Shown here piece by piece: positions 28,004-35,866 of a DNA stretch of 36,107 nucleotides. The notes below the pieces were generated by a model. It searched no databases. It was not told the DNA's origin and was given only the letters and a program-made list of their open reading frames with translations. Position 1 is the first letter of the stretch, and every line of letters starts with the position of its first letter. This DNA is from Tindallia magadiensis (GTDB lineage Bacteria > Bacillota > Clostridia > Peptostreptococcales > Tindalliaceae): NCBI RefSeq assembly GCF_900113635.1, contig NZ_FOQA01000013.1:1-36107 (forward strand), read 5' to 3'. Position numbers and translations under genes: made by a program.

Positions 28004-28773
28004 AACGAATGATAAGAGCATCAATAGGAAGGCATGAAAAAATTGGAGAGAATTGTTGGAGTATGTGGTTAAAAGCTCCCGGAATTACGGAAGATGTTAT
28101 TCCTGGACAATTTGCGCATATCAAGCTTAATCAAGGCGAAAAACTATTACCTCGTCCGCTTAGTATTTGTGAAATTGATCGAAATCAAAAGGCATTACGA
28201 ATTGTCTATGCGGTTGTGGGAAGCGGAACAAAAGATCTTTCCCGAATGAAAAGTGGAGAGGAAGTTACCTTATTATCACCTTTAGGGAACGGATATGATA
28301 TTAAGGCCACAGCCCATAAGAGTATTATTGTTGGGGGCGGTATGGGGATACCACCCCTGTTAGAACTTTCCAAGCAAATTCCAGGAGAAAAAGAAATATA
28401 CCTGGGATATGCTTCAACCCCCTTTTTACAGAAAGACTTCGAAAAGCATAGCGATGAACTAAGAATTGCAACCGATGATGGGTCTTATGGATACACCGGC
28501 ACAGTACTGGACGCTATGAATTACTATCACGCAGATGGAGATGTTTTATATAGTTGTGGCCCTAGACCGATGTTGCAGAAAATTTCTGAATGGGCTAAGC
28601 AAAAAGGTATTCCAGCACAGATTTCCCTTGAAGAACGAATGGCTTGTGGTATTGGTGCTTGCTTAGTATGCACCTGCAAGATTAAGAAAGAAAAGGAAGA
28701 GGACTGGCAATATCAAAGAGTTTGTTCAGACGGACCGGTTTTTAATAGTCAGGAGGTTGTTTGGGATGCATAA
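28000..28773 (+). CDS. pyrK: Dihydroorotate dehydrogenase B, electron transfer subunit
   Basis: PyrK passes electrons from the PyrD flavin to NAD through FAD and a [2Fe-2S] cluster. The 257-residue protein has the FAD-binding RPLSICEI (52-59), the pyridine nucleotide region [10 protein letters not shown] (111-120), and the cluster cysteines Cys216, Cys221, Cys224 and Cys242 ([13 protein letters not shown] and RVCSDGP). The start overlaps the carB stop (ATGA) and the end overlaps pyrD by 8 nt. Its presence shows a type 1B, NAD-linked enzyme, as in Bacillus and many anaerobes. Confidence 0.97.
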   Translation: MKRMIRASIGRHEKIGENCWSMWLKAPGITEDVIPGQFAHIKLNQGEKLLPRPLSICEIDRNQKALRIVYAVVGSGTKDLSRMKSGEEVTLLSPLGNGYDIKATAHKSIIVGGGMGIPPLLELSKQIPGEKEIYLGYASTPFLQKDFEKHSDELRIATDDGSYGYTGTVLDAMNYYHADGDVLYSCGPRPMLQKISEWAKQKGIPAQISLEERMACGIGACLVCTCKIKKEKEEDWQYQRVCSDGPVFNSQEVVWDA

Positions 28774-29695
28774 TAAAGCGGTGAAGGAACCAGATCTTTC
28801 CGTAGATTTGGCAGGCGTAAAACTGAAAAATCCAATTATGACAGCGTCAGGAACTTTTGGATCCGGTAAAGAATATGGGGAGTACATTGATTTAAATCGA
28901 TTAGGAGCGATTGTTGTAAAAGGCGTAAGCCTGACACCCTGGAAAGGAAACCCGACACCACGCGTTGCTGAAACCTATGGAGGGATGCTGAACGCAGTCG
29001 GACTTCAGAATCCGGGGGTGGAAGCCTTTATTAAAGACGATTTACCATTCTTAAAACAATTTGATACGAAAGTGATTGTCAACGTATCTGGAAAAAGTAT
29101 CGAAGAATACTGCTGTGTTGCCGAAAGACTGGCTGATTCAGAGGTAGATATGCTAGAGCTTAATATATCCTGTCCCAATATTAAAGAAGGTGGAATAACC
29201 TTTGGGATAGATGAAAAAATGGCGGCGGCGGTGGTAAAAGAAGTGAGAAAACGAAGCCGACAACCTTTGATGGTCAAACTTAGTCCGAATGTATCGGACA
29301 TTACAAAAATTGCAAAAGTAGTCGAAGAAGAAGGAGCGGACGCTCTGTCATTGATCAATACGTTGTTAGGCATGGCCATTGATACAAAGAGCAAAAGACC
29401 AGTTTTAGGAAATATAATGGGTGGTCTTTCTGGTCCTGCCATTAAACCTGTTGCCCTAAGAATGGTGTATCAAGTGTGTCAGACGGTTAAGATACCGGTT
29501 GTAGGGATGGGTGGCATTATGAATGGGCATGATGCGGCTGAGTTTATCTTAGCTGGTGCAAATGCTGTGGCAATCGGAACAGCAAATTTCACAAACCCTT
29601 GCGCCACTATGGACGTAATGGAGGAACTAATTCATTACATGAGGGAGCAGCGAATGGAGAACTTGGAAGAATTAAGAAATGGGTTGATTATTTAG
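28766..29695 (+). CDS. pyrD: Dihydroorotate dehydrogenase B, catalytic subunit
   Basis: PyrD oxidises dihydroorotate to orotate with FMN and works as a complex with PyrK. From ATG 28766, 9 nt after AGGAGG, it is 309 residues. The active-site base is Cys136 in [13 protein letters not shown], the hallmark of class 1B. Other blocks are [49 protein letters not shown] and the FMN phosphate region [20 protein letters not shown]. It is the last gene of the operon; pyrF and pyrE do not follow. Confidence 0.97.
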   Translation: MHNKAVKEPDLSVDLAGVKLKNPIMTASGTFGSGKEYGEYIDLNRLGAIVVKGVSLTPWKGNPTPRVAETYGGMLNAVGLQNPGVEAFIKDDLPFLKQFDTKVIVNVSGKSIEEYCCVAERLADSEVDMLELNISCPNIKEGGITFGIDEKMAAAVVKEVRKRSRQPLMVKLSPNVSDITKIAKVVEEEGADALSLINTLLGMAIDTKSKRPVLGNIMGGLSGPAIKPVALRMVYQVCQTVKIPVVGMGGIMNGHDAAEFILAGANAVAIGTANFTNPCATMDVMEELIHYMREQRMENLEELRNGLII

Positions 29696-29705
29696 AAAGA
29701 ACTAG

Positions 29706-29734
29706 TTGATGGAATTATCAGAAAGTGGTATAAT
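29706..29734 (+). promoter_or_regulatory. Promoter after pyrD, for a noncoding transcript
   Basis: TTGATG (29706-29711) and a perfect TATAAT (29729-29734) are spaced by 17 nt, only 10 nt beyond the pyrD stop. No gene begins within 380 nt downstream, so it would drive the noncoding RNA described next. Confidence 0.75.
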
Positions 29735-29740
29735 GAAGCC

Positions 29741-30046
29741 AAGGAAAGAAGTTTTGTAACCTGGCAAAATCATTCTTTAACGGCAGAGACGTCCTAAGAT
29801 GCGGAGTGGACTTCGCATAATGTAAAAGACAAAGAAAACAGGTATTTAAGAAATATCTATTGAAACGATACCTTGTAAAAAAAGACGGTTGCAGAAAAGA
29901 AGTATTATTATGCAAAATGTCAGGGGGTATGCGGAATCCAAGATTCTATAAGCGAAAAAACTGAATATCCAGGTGATCTGAGAGGTCTCTGCTGTTGACA
30001 GGATTTTCCGAATTCGATGAAAATTTGGGTAATCCTGTTCCTTTTT
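29741..30046 (+). ncRNA. Candidate structured noncoding RNA or long leader, family unknown
   Basis: About 305 nt lie between a good promoter and a strong terminator and have no credible coding frame. Local helices include ATGCG/CGCAT (29799-29803 with 29814-29818), ACA-GGTAT with ATACC-t-TGT (29838-29845 with 29868-29876), GAC...TTGCA with TGCAA...GTC (29884-29893 with 29911-29921) and GAATC/GATTC (29934-29938 with 29942-29946). I compared it by eye with T-box, TPP, SAM, lysine, cobalamin, purine, glycine and ydaO riboswitches and with tmRNA, SRP RNA and RNase P RNA, and found no match. It could be 6S-like, an sRNA, or a riboswitch for the gene downstream. Confidence 0.5.
29997..30046 (+). 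terminator. Rho-independent terminator of the noncoding transcript
   Basis: ACAGGATT (29998-30005) pairs with AATCCTGT (30031-30038), and inside it CCGAATT (30008-30014) pairs with AATTTGG (30022-30028, one wobble). It is followed by TCCTTTTT. It would also stop transcripts reading through from pyrD. Confidence 0.88.
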
Positions 30047-30068
30047 GTATATAAAAAGCAGTTTAGAA

Positions 30069-30077
30069 TGGTACAAT
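30069..30077 (+). promoter_or_regulatory. Extended -10 promoter of the DUF401-glgP-malQ operon
   Basis: TGGTACAAT is an extended -10 element (TGN plus TACAAT) located behind the terminator and 48 nt before the ATG at 30125. No good -35 is visible 17 nt upstream. If real, it makes the downstream genes independent of the noncoding transcript. Confidence 0.5.
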
Positions 30078-30124
30078 AGAAATAGCCGTTGAAATATATC
30101 TACTTTGGAGAAGGAGTAAAAATA

Positions 30125-31351
30125 ATGGAACTATTAAAGCTAGGTCTTGTTTTTGTGGTTATTTTACTATTGATAAAAAAGAAGATTAATTTAGGAGTTT
30201 CAATGATTATTGGATCGGTACTCTTGGCTTTTTTATTCAAAATGTCAGTGGGGGAAACCATCGAAACATTTTTCAGAACCATGGTTAGTACATCGACGAT
30301 ACAAACAGCGGTAGCTTTAATGCTGATCATGATGTTGGAATACATAATGCGTCAAAAAAACATGCTGGAAAAAATGGTACTTTCGTTAAATCATCTTATT
30401 AGAGATTATCGGATGGTAATGCCAGTACCGCCTATGTTTATGGGCCTTCTTCCATCAGCAGGTGGAGCCTTGTTTTCTGCTTCGATGGTATCGAATGCTT
30501 GCGGAGATCATGAAATGACAGCTGAACGGAAAGGCGTTATTAATTTTTGGTTTCGACATGTATGGGAATGCGTATTACCCTTATACCCTTCATTGATCAT
30601 AGCTTCTGAAGTGATGGGAGTACCGATGAATCAATTTATACAAAAGACATACCCCTTTGCTATTATGGCTGTGGTACTTGGAATTCCTTACCTCGTTTAT
30701 GAAATGAAAAAAGAGACTAGGCAGGCAGTAAATCTAATAGAACAGACGGATACGGTGGAGATAAGGAACAAGAATCAAGACATTAAAGACCTTGTTTTGG
30801 GGATTTTTCCAATCCTTACGATTTTGGCGGCGTTCTTTCTATTAAACTTATCGTTATGGTTCTCTTTATTTCTAGTAATCCTTCCGATGTTTTTTTCTAT
30901 GAACCTCCCTATAAAGGAGATTCCCAGATTTTTACAAGCTTCCGTATCCTACAAAATTATTTTGATTCTTATTGGTATTATGATTTTTAAGGATATATTG
31001 GAAGTATCTGGTGCGGTGAATGTATTGGTTGATCAAATGGTAGGCTGGGGAATTTCGATTGTAACACTAAGTATTTTGCTGCCTTTTGCCATAGGTTTTT
31101 TCACTGGAATATCTCAAGCCTTTGTTGCTATAGCCTTTCCTATACTCATAGGAATGATGCCAGAAGTGAACTTATCTTTGATGGCGTTGGCACATGTCAG
31201 TGGATTTGCAGGAATTATGGTATCACCAATGCATTTGTGTTTAGTTTTAACAGCTGATTTTTTTAATGCCCAAATGGGTAAAATGATTGCAATGATACTT
31301 CCTGCTCTTTTAATTATGATCGGAGCTGGATGGATGTTGGTACAGTTATGA
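30125..31351 (+). CDS. DUF401 family integral membrane protein, function unknown
   Basis: The 408-residue protein is almost wholly hydrophobic, with about ten predicted membrane segments; I recognise it as a DUF401 / AF0261-type protein, which resembles ion-transporter superfamily carriers. Conserved-looking loops include PVPPMFMGLLPSAGGALFSA (about 101-120) and FFTGISQAFVAIAFPILIGM near residue 330, placed in the two halves like re-entrant loops of transporters, and HVSGFAGIMVSPMHLCLVLT. The substrate is unknown. ATG 30125 follows AAGGAGTAAAAATA; the upstream TTG at 30089 is rejected. Its stop overlaps an ATG in the glgP frame (ATGA), so coexpression with the glucan genes is likely. Confidence 0.8.
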   Translation: MELLKLGLVFVVILLLIKKKINLGVSMIIGSVLLAFLFKMSVGETIETFFRTMVSTSTIQTAVALMLIMMLEYIMRQKNMLEKMVLSLNHLIRDYRMVMPVPPMFMGLLPSAGGALFSASMVSNACGDHEMTAERKGVINFWFRHVWECVLPLYPSLIIASEVMGVPMNQFIQKTYPFAIMAVVLGIPYLVYEMKKETRQAVNLIEQTDTVEIRNKNQDIKDLVLGIFPILTILAAFFLLNLSLWFSLFLVILPMFFSMNLPIKEIPRFLQASVSYKIILILIGIMIFKDILEVSGAVNVLVDQMVGWGISIVTLSILLPFAIGFFTGISQAFVAIAFPILIGMMPEVNLSLMALAHVSGFAGIMVSPMHLCLVLTADFFNAQMGKMIAMILPALLIMIGAGWMLVQL

Positions 31352-31374
31352 TAAGAGAAGAAAGGATGGTCAGC

Positions 31375-33015
31375 TTGAAAAAACAAGAGTCAAAGCAAGG
31401 TGTTATCGCTTATTTTTGTATGGAATACGGTTTAGAATCATCATTTAAGATTTACTCCGGTGGTCTCGGAATTCTGGCAGGAGATCATCTGAAAGCATGC
31501 AAAGATACAGGCTTACCTGTGGTTGGTATTGGCATCAAATGGGAACAGGGATACGTGGAACAATATTTGGATAAGGAAGGAACGGTAACAGACTGCTATC
31601 GCAATATTAACTTCTCACATCTAGAAGATACCGGGATCATAGTAGAAGTAGTTATCCGAGAAGAAAAAGTGCCAGTAAAGGTGTGGAAAACAGAAGCCTA
31701 TGGTAATGCGCCGTTATTATTACTAGATACTAATATTTCCGGTTCGCCGCATCATGGAATAACTAAAAATCTTTACGGTGGAAACAGTGAAGATCGGGTT
31801 GCACAGGAAATGGTGCTCGGAGCAGGAGGAATAAAAGCATTAAGAGCCATGGGATACTCTGTAAACACCTACCATTTTAATGAAGGTCATGCAGCGATTG
31901 CTGGACTGGAGTTGATCTCTGAAAAAATGAGTAAAGGTTTATCTTTTCATAATGCCTGGGAAGAAACAAAAAAAGAAATTGTGTTTACGACGCATACACC
32001 CGTTGAAGCTGGTAACGAAACCCATCCCATAAGTCGTTTTCTTTACATGAATGCAAACCAAGGATTAACGATTGAACAGCTAATAGAAATAGGGGGAGCC
32101 CCCTTTAATATGACAGTGGCTGGGTTAAGGCTTTCAAGAAAGGTTAATACCGTAGCTGAACTGCATTTGGAGACTACTAAAAAAATGTGGAAGTCCGTTA
32201 CTGGAAAAGCTCCCATGATTAACATTACTAATGGAGTACATCTAAAAACCTGGATGGACGATGGATTCCTGGAACAAAAATTAGAAAAAGAAAAATGCCT
32301 GGAAATTCATCAGAAAAACAAAAGAAACTTGATAAAGCTTATTGAAGAGAGGACGGGCGCTGTCTTTCAACCTGAAAAACTAACGATTGGATTTGCACGA
32401 AGAATGACTCCTTACAAAAGAAGTGATCTAATATTTAGTGATAGAGCTAAAATAGATCAACTGCTAAAACAGGAAAAAATCCAACTGGTTTTTTCTGGAA
32501 AAGCTCATCCCATGGATAATGCCGGGAAAGAAAAAATGGGTGCTATTTATGAAATGCAAAAAAAGTATCCAAACGCTATTGTGTTTCTTCAGAACTATGA
32601 TATGGAAATAGGTGCATTGATTACGAGAGGATGCGATGTCTGGCTAAACAACCCTCAACGACCTAAAGAAGCCTGTGGAACATCCGGAATGAAGGCGGCT
32701 ATGAACGGAGTCCTCAATCTAAGCATTTTAGATGGATGGTGGCCTGAAGCTTGTCAACACGGAGTTAATGGCTGGGCAATTGGAGATGCGATAACCCCTA
32801 AGAGAGAAGAGCAACAAGACCAAAAGGATGCAAAAGCTTTATATGAAATTCTGGAGAAGGAAGTGATTCCTCTCTACTATAAAAATAATGAAAAATGGGC
32901 AGCTATGATGCTTAAAAGCATTGAAACAACGAAAGAAGCCTTTTCAGCGGAACGTATGGTAAATGAATATTGGAATAAAATGTATAAACCTAAAAAAGGA
33001 AGAGGATTAGTATGA
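31375..33015 (+). CDS. glgP: Alpha-glucan (glycogen/maltodextrin) phosphorylase, compact form
   Basis: It is predicted to release glucose-1-phosphate from alpha-1,4-glucans with PLP. From TTG 31375 the protein is 546 residues, far shorter than the 800-850 of classical phosphorylases, but similar to the short alpha-glucan phosphorylase branch, which lacks the N-terminal extension. Signatures are IAYFCMEYGLESSFKIYSGG, NLYGGNSEDRVAQEMVLGAG, FNEGHAAIAGLEL, GFARRMTPYKRSDLIF and the PLP lysine Lys440 in ACGTSGMKAAMNGV. TTG 31375 is 8 nt after AAAGGA; ATG 31348, overlapping the previous stop, is an alternative that adds 9 residues. The stop overlaps malQ (ATGA). Confidence 0.88.
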   Translation: MKKQESKQGVIAYFCMEYGLESSFKIYSGGLGILAGDHLKACKDTGLPVVGIGIKWEQGYVEQYLDKEGTVTDCYRNINFSHLEDTGIIVEVVIREEKVPVKVWKTEAYGNAPLLLLDTNISGSPHHGITKNLYGGNSEDRVAQEMVLGAGGIKALRAMGYSVNTYHFNEGHAAIAGLELISEKMSKGLSFHNAWEETKKEIVFTTHTPVEAGNETHPISRFLYMNANQGLTIEQLIEIGGAPFNMTVAGLRLSRKVNTVAELHLETTKKMWKSVTGKAPMINITNGVHLKTWMDDGFLEQKLEKEKCLEIHQKNKRNLIKLIEERTGAVFQPEKLTIGFARRMTPYKRSDLIFSDRAKIDQLLKQEKIQLVFSGKAHPMDNAGKEKMGAIYEMQKKYPNAIVFLQNYDMEIGALITRGCDVWLNNPQRPKEACGTSGMKAAMNGVLNLSILDGWWPEACQHGVNGWAIGDAITPKREEQQDQKDAKALYEILEKEVIPLYYKNNEKWAAMMLKSIETTKEAFSAERMVNEYWNKMYKPKKGRGLV

Positions 33016-34532
33016 TCCTATCGGAGAAAAAAGCAGGTATTTTACTTCATGTGACATCACTTCCTTCCAGTTATGGTATTGGTGATCTGGGAAGTGCTTG
33101 CGAGGAATGGCTAAACTTTCTTATGAAAACAGAACAACAGTATTGGCAGATTTTGCCCATTCATCCTGTTGGGTTTGGAGAATCACCATATCAAAGTTTT
33201 TCAGCTTTTGCAGGCGAAGAATTATTATTAGACCCAGAATGGATGAGAGAAAAAGGATACCTTACCAGTAGGGAATTGAAGAACACGCCCATTTTTGATG
33301 ATGAGGTTGTTGACTATCAAAAAGTCAGCGAATGGAAAGAAAAACTGTTTTACCAAGGGTTTCTAAGATTTCGAAAAGAATCGGCTGCTAATGGATTTTC
33401 TCAATTTTGCGAGCAGCATAAGGATTGGTTGGATGACTATGCTCTTTTTAGAGCTATAAAAAATAAGGAAGAGGAAAGACCTTGGCATCAATGGCCAGAA
33501 AAATTAAAAAAGAGGGATAGCCAGGCGATACACCAGTTTAGTCAGGAAAACGAGGAGTTGATACAATATTACCTGTTTTTGCAGTTTTGTTTTTTTATGC
33601 AGTGGCAAAAGATGAAAAAAAAGTATACAGAACAAAATATTAAAATCGTAGGGGATTTACCTATTTTTGTAGCTCACGACAGTGCTGATGTATGGGCTAA
33701 TTCTCAATTATTTGACTTGAAAGAAGATGGAACACCCCGTGTGGTAGCTGGTGTTCCTCCTGATTACTTTTCGGTGACAGGGCAGCGATGGGGAAACCCT
33801 CATTATAAATGGAATGAAATGAAGAAAAATCATTACAGTTGGTGGAGTAGGCGCATAGAACACCTCTTAACAATGGTGGACATAATAAGGATAGATCATT
33901 TTAGGGGTTTTGAAGCTTACTGGGAAATTCCGGAAGAAGAAATAACAGCTAAAAACGGTAGATGGATAAAAGCACCAGGAGACGAGCTATTCAAAGAGTT
34001 GAAGAAACAATATTCAAACCTTCCTTTGATTGCAGAAGATTTAGGAATTATCACTCCACCTGTAAGGGCATTGAAGAAGAAATTTGGACTCCCTGGAATG
34101 AAAATATTGCAGTTTTCTTTCTATCCTGGTTTGAAAAAAAGAGAAAGACCCTATGAGTATGAAAAAAACACTTTTGCGTATAGTGGAACGCATGACAATG
34201 ATACATTAGCAGGTTGGATTCAAACAGAAGCTCAGGAAAATAAGAGCATTGCTTTGCGTATAAAAAAGCAGCACAGGATTGATGTTTATGATAATGTCGA
34301 AAAGACATGTTGGGATCTTTTAGAGGTATTGTTCAGCACCAATGCAGGAGCTGTGATAGTTCCAATGCAAGACTATCTTTGTTTAGGGTCAGAAGCAAGG
34401 ATGAATTATCCCGGTACAATAGCGAATAATTGGCGCTGGAGAGTGAAAAAAGAAGCGATAGCTGATGACGTTCTAGCTGTTAAAATAAAACAGTTAGTGA
34501 CAAAGTCGAATCGTCTCAGAAAAAGAAACTAA
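33012..34532 (+). CDS. malQ: 4-alpha-glucanotransferase (amylomaltase, GH77)
   Basis: MalQ moves maltosyl and longer units between alpha-1,4-glucans, lengthening short dextrins so that phosphorylase can act. The 506-residue protein has the GH77 catalytic set: nucleophile Asp295 (IRIDHFRGF), acid/base Glu342 (LIAEDLGII) and Asp395 (SGTHDNDT). The numbers agree closely with Thermus amylomaltase. N-terminal HVTSLPSSYGIGDLG and SPYQSFSAFAG are typical. ATG 33012 overlaps the glgP stop by 4 nt. The pairing with glgP makes a small glycogen/maltodextrin breakdown unit; no glycogen synthesis genes are present. Confidence 0.95.
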   Translation: MILSEKKAGILLHVTSLPSSYGIGDLGSACEEWLNFLMKTEQQYWQILPIHPVGFGESPYQSFSAFAGEELLLDPEWMREKGYLTSRELKNTPIFDDEVVDYQKVSEWKEKLFYQGFLRFRKESAANGFSQFCEQHKDWLDDYALFRAIKNKEEERPWHQWPEKLKKRDSQAIHQFSQENEELIQYYLFLQFCFFMQWQKMKKKYTEQNIKIVGDLPIFVAHDSADVWANSQLFDLKEDGTPRVVAGVPPDYFSVTGQRWGNPHYKWNEMKKNHYSWWSRRIEHLLTMVDIIRIDHFRGFEAYWEIPEEEITAKNGRWIKAPGDELFKELKKQYSNLPLIAEDLGIITPPVRALKKKFGLPGMKILQFSFYPGLKKRERPYEYEKNTFAYSGTHDNDTLAGWIQTEAQENKSIALRIKKQHRIDVYDNVEKTCWDLLEVLFSTNAGAVIVPMQDYLCLGSEARMNYPGTIANNWRWRVKKEAIADDVLAVKIKQLVTKSNRLRKRN

Positions 34533-34606
34533 AAACTAGAAAAACAAACAAATATAAAACACAAGATCCTAGCACTAGCCTTATTACTGAACACAGATAA
34601 AATATA

Positions 34607-34632
34607 AGAAGACCCTTGTCAAAGGGTCTTCT
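34607..34632. terminator. Bidirectional terminator between malQ and folT
   Basis: A perfect 11-bp stem, AGAAGACCCTT (34607-34617) with AAGGGTCTTCT (34622-34632), is closed by a 4 nt loop. On the minus strand it is followed by TATATTTTAT, so it mainly ends the folT transcript; on the plus strand it lacks a T-run but lies 74 nt beyond the malQ stop. Confidence 0.8.
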
Positions 34633-34660
34633 AGAGAAGGTTACTACCTCGCATAAGCTT

Positions 34661-35221
34661 TTAGCTCTGCAATACACTGGGAACAACATTCGTTTTTTGA
34701 AAAGACTTGACCACCGCATATACAAGCATGGTATTGACAATGGTTACAATACCATGACTTGCTAATCTAGCTGGAAACAATACCCAAAAGCCAGTCCCCA
34801 ATAAATGAGTTAGCCAGACAGTGTTCAGTAGACCGGAAATCAAGATATACACCAAAACATTTGATGCAACGACAGAGACTAAAGAAAACTTTTGAAAGCC
34901 AAACCTGCCGGCAACTAGTACAACCATGCCTGGAATAAAGCCGGTTAAACCAGAACTAATGGTGAAACCAGGGTGGAAAGCAGCACCATGAGAATTAATT
35001 AAAAATCCAAGCAAATCGCTGACAATTCCTGTCATTAAACCGGCAAAAGGACCAAGTAAAATACCAGAAATAATAAGCGGCACATTTCCAAAACTCATTC
35101 GGACACTGTTGTTGAATAACATGACAGCGCCAATACGGGAAAGAATAATATTGATTCCCACAAAAAAAGACGCCATAACCAACACTTTTGTAGATATGCG
35201 CCCAGAACTCAGACCAAACAT
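34661..35221 (-). CDS. folT: Folate family ECF transporter S-component (FolT-like)
   Basis: FolT binds folate in the membrane and imports it when joined to the EcfAAT module. The 186-residue protein has about six hydrophobic segments and the family pattern RMSFGNVPLIISGILLGPFA, then SDLLGFLINSHGAAFHPGFT and SSGLTGFIPGM. I choose ATG 35221, 7 nt after AAGGAGG; the GTG at 35227 is too close to the ribosome site. A THF riboswitch lies upstream, which supports folate as substrate. The EcfA1-EcfA2-EcfT genes 15 kb away are probable partners. Confidence 0.93.
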   Translation of the reverse strand: MFGLSSGRISTKVLVMASFFVGINIILSRIGAVMLFNNSVRMSFGNVPLIISGILLGPFAGLMTGIVSDLLGFLINSHGAAFHPGFTISSGLTGFIPGMVVLVAGRFGFQKFSLVSVVASNVLVYILISGLLNTVWLTHLLGTGFWVLFPARLASHGIVTIVNTMLVYAVVKSFQKTNVVPSVLQS

Positions 35222-35296
35222 ATGCACACCTCCTTTCTCCTAAAGTGAGGCATTTAGACCCCACATAAGAGAAAAAGAGATATGTTTCTCATATGT

Positions 35297-35390
35297 GGCA
35301 GCGGATGCAACATTATAACGCGAATAGAGATTCTTCGTTTGAGAGCAACCTCCCATCTCTCAACACTTAACGCATAATGTCTACTCTGCC
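35297..35390 (-). promoter_or_regulatory. Tetrahydrofolate (THF-I) riboswitch aptamer
   Basis: Read on the minus strand, the element opens GGCAGAGTAGA and TGCGTTAAGTGT, continues with GGGAGGTTG and AACGAAGAATC, and ends TTGCATCCGCTGCC. These are the conserved pieces of the THF riboswitch, in the right order and spacing; the closing stem is GGCAG with CTGCC, and ACATTAT pairs with ATAATGT. Downstream, CCACATA...GAGAAA pairs with TTTCTC...TATGTGG (about 35258-35300) as part of the expression platform, and ATGCCTC can pair with bases around the GGAGGTGTGCAT ribosome site. Folate excess should reduce folT expression. Confidence 0.93.
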
Positions 35391-35399
35391 TCTGAAATC

Positions 35400-35428
35400 A
35401 TCATATGATAGAATGGGATAATTGTAAA
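35400..35428 (-). promoter_or_regulatory. Promoter of the THF riboswitch-folT transcript
   Basis: On the minus strand TTTACA (35428-35423) and TATGAT (35405-35400) are separated by 17 nt. Transcription would begin near 35393, just in front of the aptamer. Confidence 0.8.
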
Positions 35429-35570
35429 GGCATTTACGATTGAATATTTTATAAAGAATAAGATTACAGAAAGAAATTAGGCGAAAGTGTTTATTCAAAG
35501 GATAGCATTTATGAAAGATAATATGAAAATCTTACATAAGATAAAGATATATAAGGAAGAAAAAAGCGTC

Positions 35571-35613
35571 AAAAAAGTTTTAGTAAAAGTTTTAGATAAA
35601 AGGAGATATTTTG
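35571..35613 (+). promoter_or_regulatory. A/T-rich UP-like region before rRNA promoter P1
   Basis: The 40 nt before the first rRNA -35 box are almost all A/T and contain AAAGTTTTAG twice (35574-35583 and 35586-35595, 12 nt apart, about one helical turn). This fits an UP element for the alpha C-terminal domain. The rest of 35430-35570 is A/T-rich, with no gene or clear signal seen. Confidence 0.55.
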
Positions 35614-35642
35614 TTGACACTTCTGCTTAAAAATGATATATT
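35614..35642 (+). promoter_or_regulatory. rRNA promoter P1
   Basis: TTGACA (35614-35619) and TATATT (35637-35642) are separated by 17 nt. It lies about 225 nt upstream of the 16S gene. Confidence 0.85.
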
Positions 35643-35707
35643 AAATGAGCCGCAAAAACACGGTGGCAGCAACAAATGCAAAGCGAAAAACAAGATGAAA
35701 AAAAGTA

Positions 35708-35736
35708 TTGACATCGAAAATGAAACATGGTAAGAT
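35708..35736 (+). promoter_or_regulatory. rRNA promoter P2
   Basis: TTGACA (35708-35713) and TAAGAT (35731-35736) are separated by 17 nt, 94 nt downstream of P1. Tandem promoters of this kind are usual for rRNA operons in Firmicutes. Confidence 0.85.
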
Positions 35737-35866
35737 GTTCAAGTCGCTTAAGAGCGGCGGACAAACAAGAAAAGAGAGTTCTTTGAAAACTGAACAGCAG
35801 AGAGAACGAAACCACACGTTAAAACGTGATGGAAAACGCAAGCAAAAGCTTGGGTACAGGAAGAAT
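35737..35866 (+). promoter_or_regulatory. rRNA operon leader with boxA-like antitermination site
   Basis: The leader contains TTCTTTGAAAAC at 35779-35790, close to the boxA of Bacillus rRNA leaders, which recruits NusB-S10 (NusE). Downstream are two small hairpins, CACGTT/AACGTG (around 35815-35828) and CAAGC-AAAA-GCTTG (35839-35852), that probably belong to the 16S processing region. Confidence 0.7.

Noticed and set aside
29741-30046. Assignment as a T-box, lysine, cobalamin or other common riboswitch
   Set aside because: The diagnostic conserved sequences (for example the T-box TGGNACCGCG) could not be found by reading; the element is left unassigned.
29718-30076. Overlapping minus-strand open frames of 65 and 76 codons
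   Set aside because: They have no convincing ribosome site, a composition typical of random A/T-rich sequence, no recognisable family, and lie across the promoter and terminator of the candidate noncoding RNA.
35574-35595. AAAGTTTTAG doublet considered as the start of a CRISPR or iteron array
   Set aside because: Only two copies occur, without regular spacers; an UP-like region for the rRNA promoter explains it better.
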